The notes under the pieces are model-generated. The model saw only the letters and a program-made list of their open reading frames with translations, searched no databases and was not told the origin of the DNA. DNA of 64,000 nucleotides, taken from Candidatus Dormiibacterota bacterium. GTDB lineage: Bacteria > Chloroflexota > Dormibacteria > Aeolococcales > Aeolococcaceae. Positions 63,535 through 64,000 of this stretch are shown piece by piece; positions within the stretch are counted from its first letter, which is position 1; each line of letters begins with the position of its first letter. The position numbers and the translations under genes are program-made. The DNA is taken from the NCBI GenBank assembly GCA_003162415.1, contig PMOL01000005.1, positions 341,836 to 405,835 on the forward strand. Reading direction: 5' to 3'.

Positions 63535-63555
63535 AATCAGAGGCAACCAGGGCGC

Positions 63556-64000
63556 GTGTCGCGTTCTCGGCGAGCGATTGCGGTGGCGTCGGCTTGGCTC
63601 GTCGCCATGGCCTTCTTCGTCGTGGTGCCGCAGACGCCGGTAGCGGCTTCCGGCCAGGCGAGCCCGACGATCAGCACGGCGTTGAATCTGAGTTCGATCG
63701 CGGCTGGAGGCACGGACTTCGATACCGCATCGCTGAGCGGGTTCGCGGCGGGCGGGAGCGGGTCGACGGTGATCTACACGGTGTACAGCGACAACGCCTG
63801 CTCGCTCAACGCCCGGACCGCGGGCAGCGTCGCGGTCGATGAGAGCACTGGGGCGGTGCCGAACTCGAGCACGCTGAGCTTCCCGACGGTGGGCACCTTC
63901 TACTGGCAGGCGTCGTTCTCCGGGGACGCCAACAACGCAGCGTCGACGAGCAGCTGCAGCAGCGAGCCCCTGACCGTGGGCCAGGCGAGCCCGACGATCA
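63556..64000 (+). CDS. Ig-repeat surface protein, cut by the window end
   Basis: At least 148 residues, running off the window. Signal peptide (SRSRRAIAVASAWLVAMAFF then VAASG), then Ig-like modules with VIYTVYSDNACSLNARTAG, GTFYWQASFSGDANNAAS and a Cys pair, related to those in the 34575 protein. The first 22 bases of the next module repeat exactly (63652-63673 and 63979-64000), giving a 327-bp, 109-residue unit. The start is uncertain: GTG 63556 is best placed for a signal peptide, but GTG 63499 or 63508 are possible. Confidence 0.65.
   Translation, partial: MSRSRRAIAVASAWLVAMAFFVVVPQTPVAASGQASPTISTALNLSSIAAGGTDFDTASLSGFAAGGSGSTVIYTVYSDNACSLNARTAGSVAVDESTGAVPNSSTLSFPTVGTFYWQASFSGDANNAASTSSCSSEPLTVGQASPTI

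Noticed and set aside
1-64000. CRISPR array, tRNA, rRNA, insertion sequence or prophage
   Set aside because: I saw no spaced direct repeats, no cloverleaf-type tRNA in the gaps, no transposase or phage structural motif, and no abrupt change in base composition.

Overview
This is a GC-rich, very compact bacterial chromosome segment with many 1-4 bp start/stop overlaps and a high share of GTG starts. I see no rRNA, tRNA, CRISPR array, insertion sequence or phage gene. LytR-CpsA-Psr (LCP) ligase, Flp pilin, HtrA, TMEM175 and sortase-like C-terminal tails together suggest a free-living, probably soil, Terrabacteria-type organism (Actinomycetota, Chloroflexota or Dormibacterota-like). I cannot fix the phylum from the sequence alone.

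Region 1 (1-8.75 kb) is a complete protocatechuate branch of the beta-ketoadipate pathway in one operon: CoA-transferase A/B, thiolase, protocatechuate 3,4-dioxygenase beta/alpha, cycloisomerase, enol-lactonase, decarboxylase, then an IclR regulator, an extra alpha/beta hydrolase and a DUF1697 protein. A perfect 15-bp palindrome upstream is a good operator candidate for the IclR protein. Region 2 (8.7-15.8 kb) looks like the CoA-dependent aerobic anthranilate (2-aminobenzoate) route: a two-domain aminobenzoyl-CoA monooxygenase/reductase on the minus strand, divergent from a creatininase-family hydrolase, aryl-CoA ligase, enoyl-CoA hydratase, RidA and acyl-CoA dehydrogenase. Both clusters would deliver CoA-activated dicarboxylic acids to central metabolism.

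Region 3 (15.8-34.2 kb) is mixed housekeeping and signalling: a GNAT enzyme, a two-component system, an orphan Flp pilin, an MFS exporter, a small membrane protein, an aldo/keto reductase, a GGDEF-EAL protein, an HtrA protease, TMEM175, an LCP protein, a beta-propeller protein, a GT39 glycosyltransferase with a glycine-rich insert, and acetyl-CoA synthetase with an acetate transporter.

Region 4 (34.5-64 kb) is the unusual part. It holds six sulfotransferase genes in two subfamilies, three on each strand with strand matching subfamily, interleaved with glycosyltransferases (one a GT2-GT4 fusion), a Wzx-like flippase, a 1313-residue membrane/TPR fusion with an internal lipobox, a MacAB-type transporter, a PAP-phosphatase-like enzyme, two secreted beta-helix proteins, a secreted phosphoesterase, and immunoglobulin-like surface proteins. 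Two surface proteins end in the same GVQGITTPGTG-hydrophobic-basic tail, which looks like a variant LPXTG sorting signal. My reading, which is inference, is a locus for building, exporting and displaying a sulfated surface glycan or glycoconjugate.
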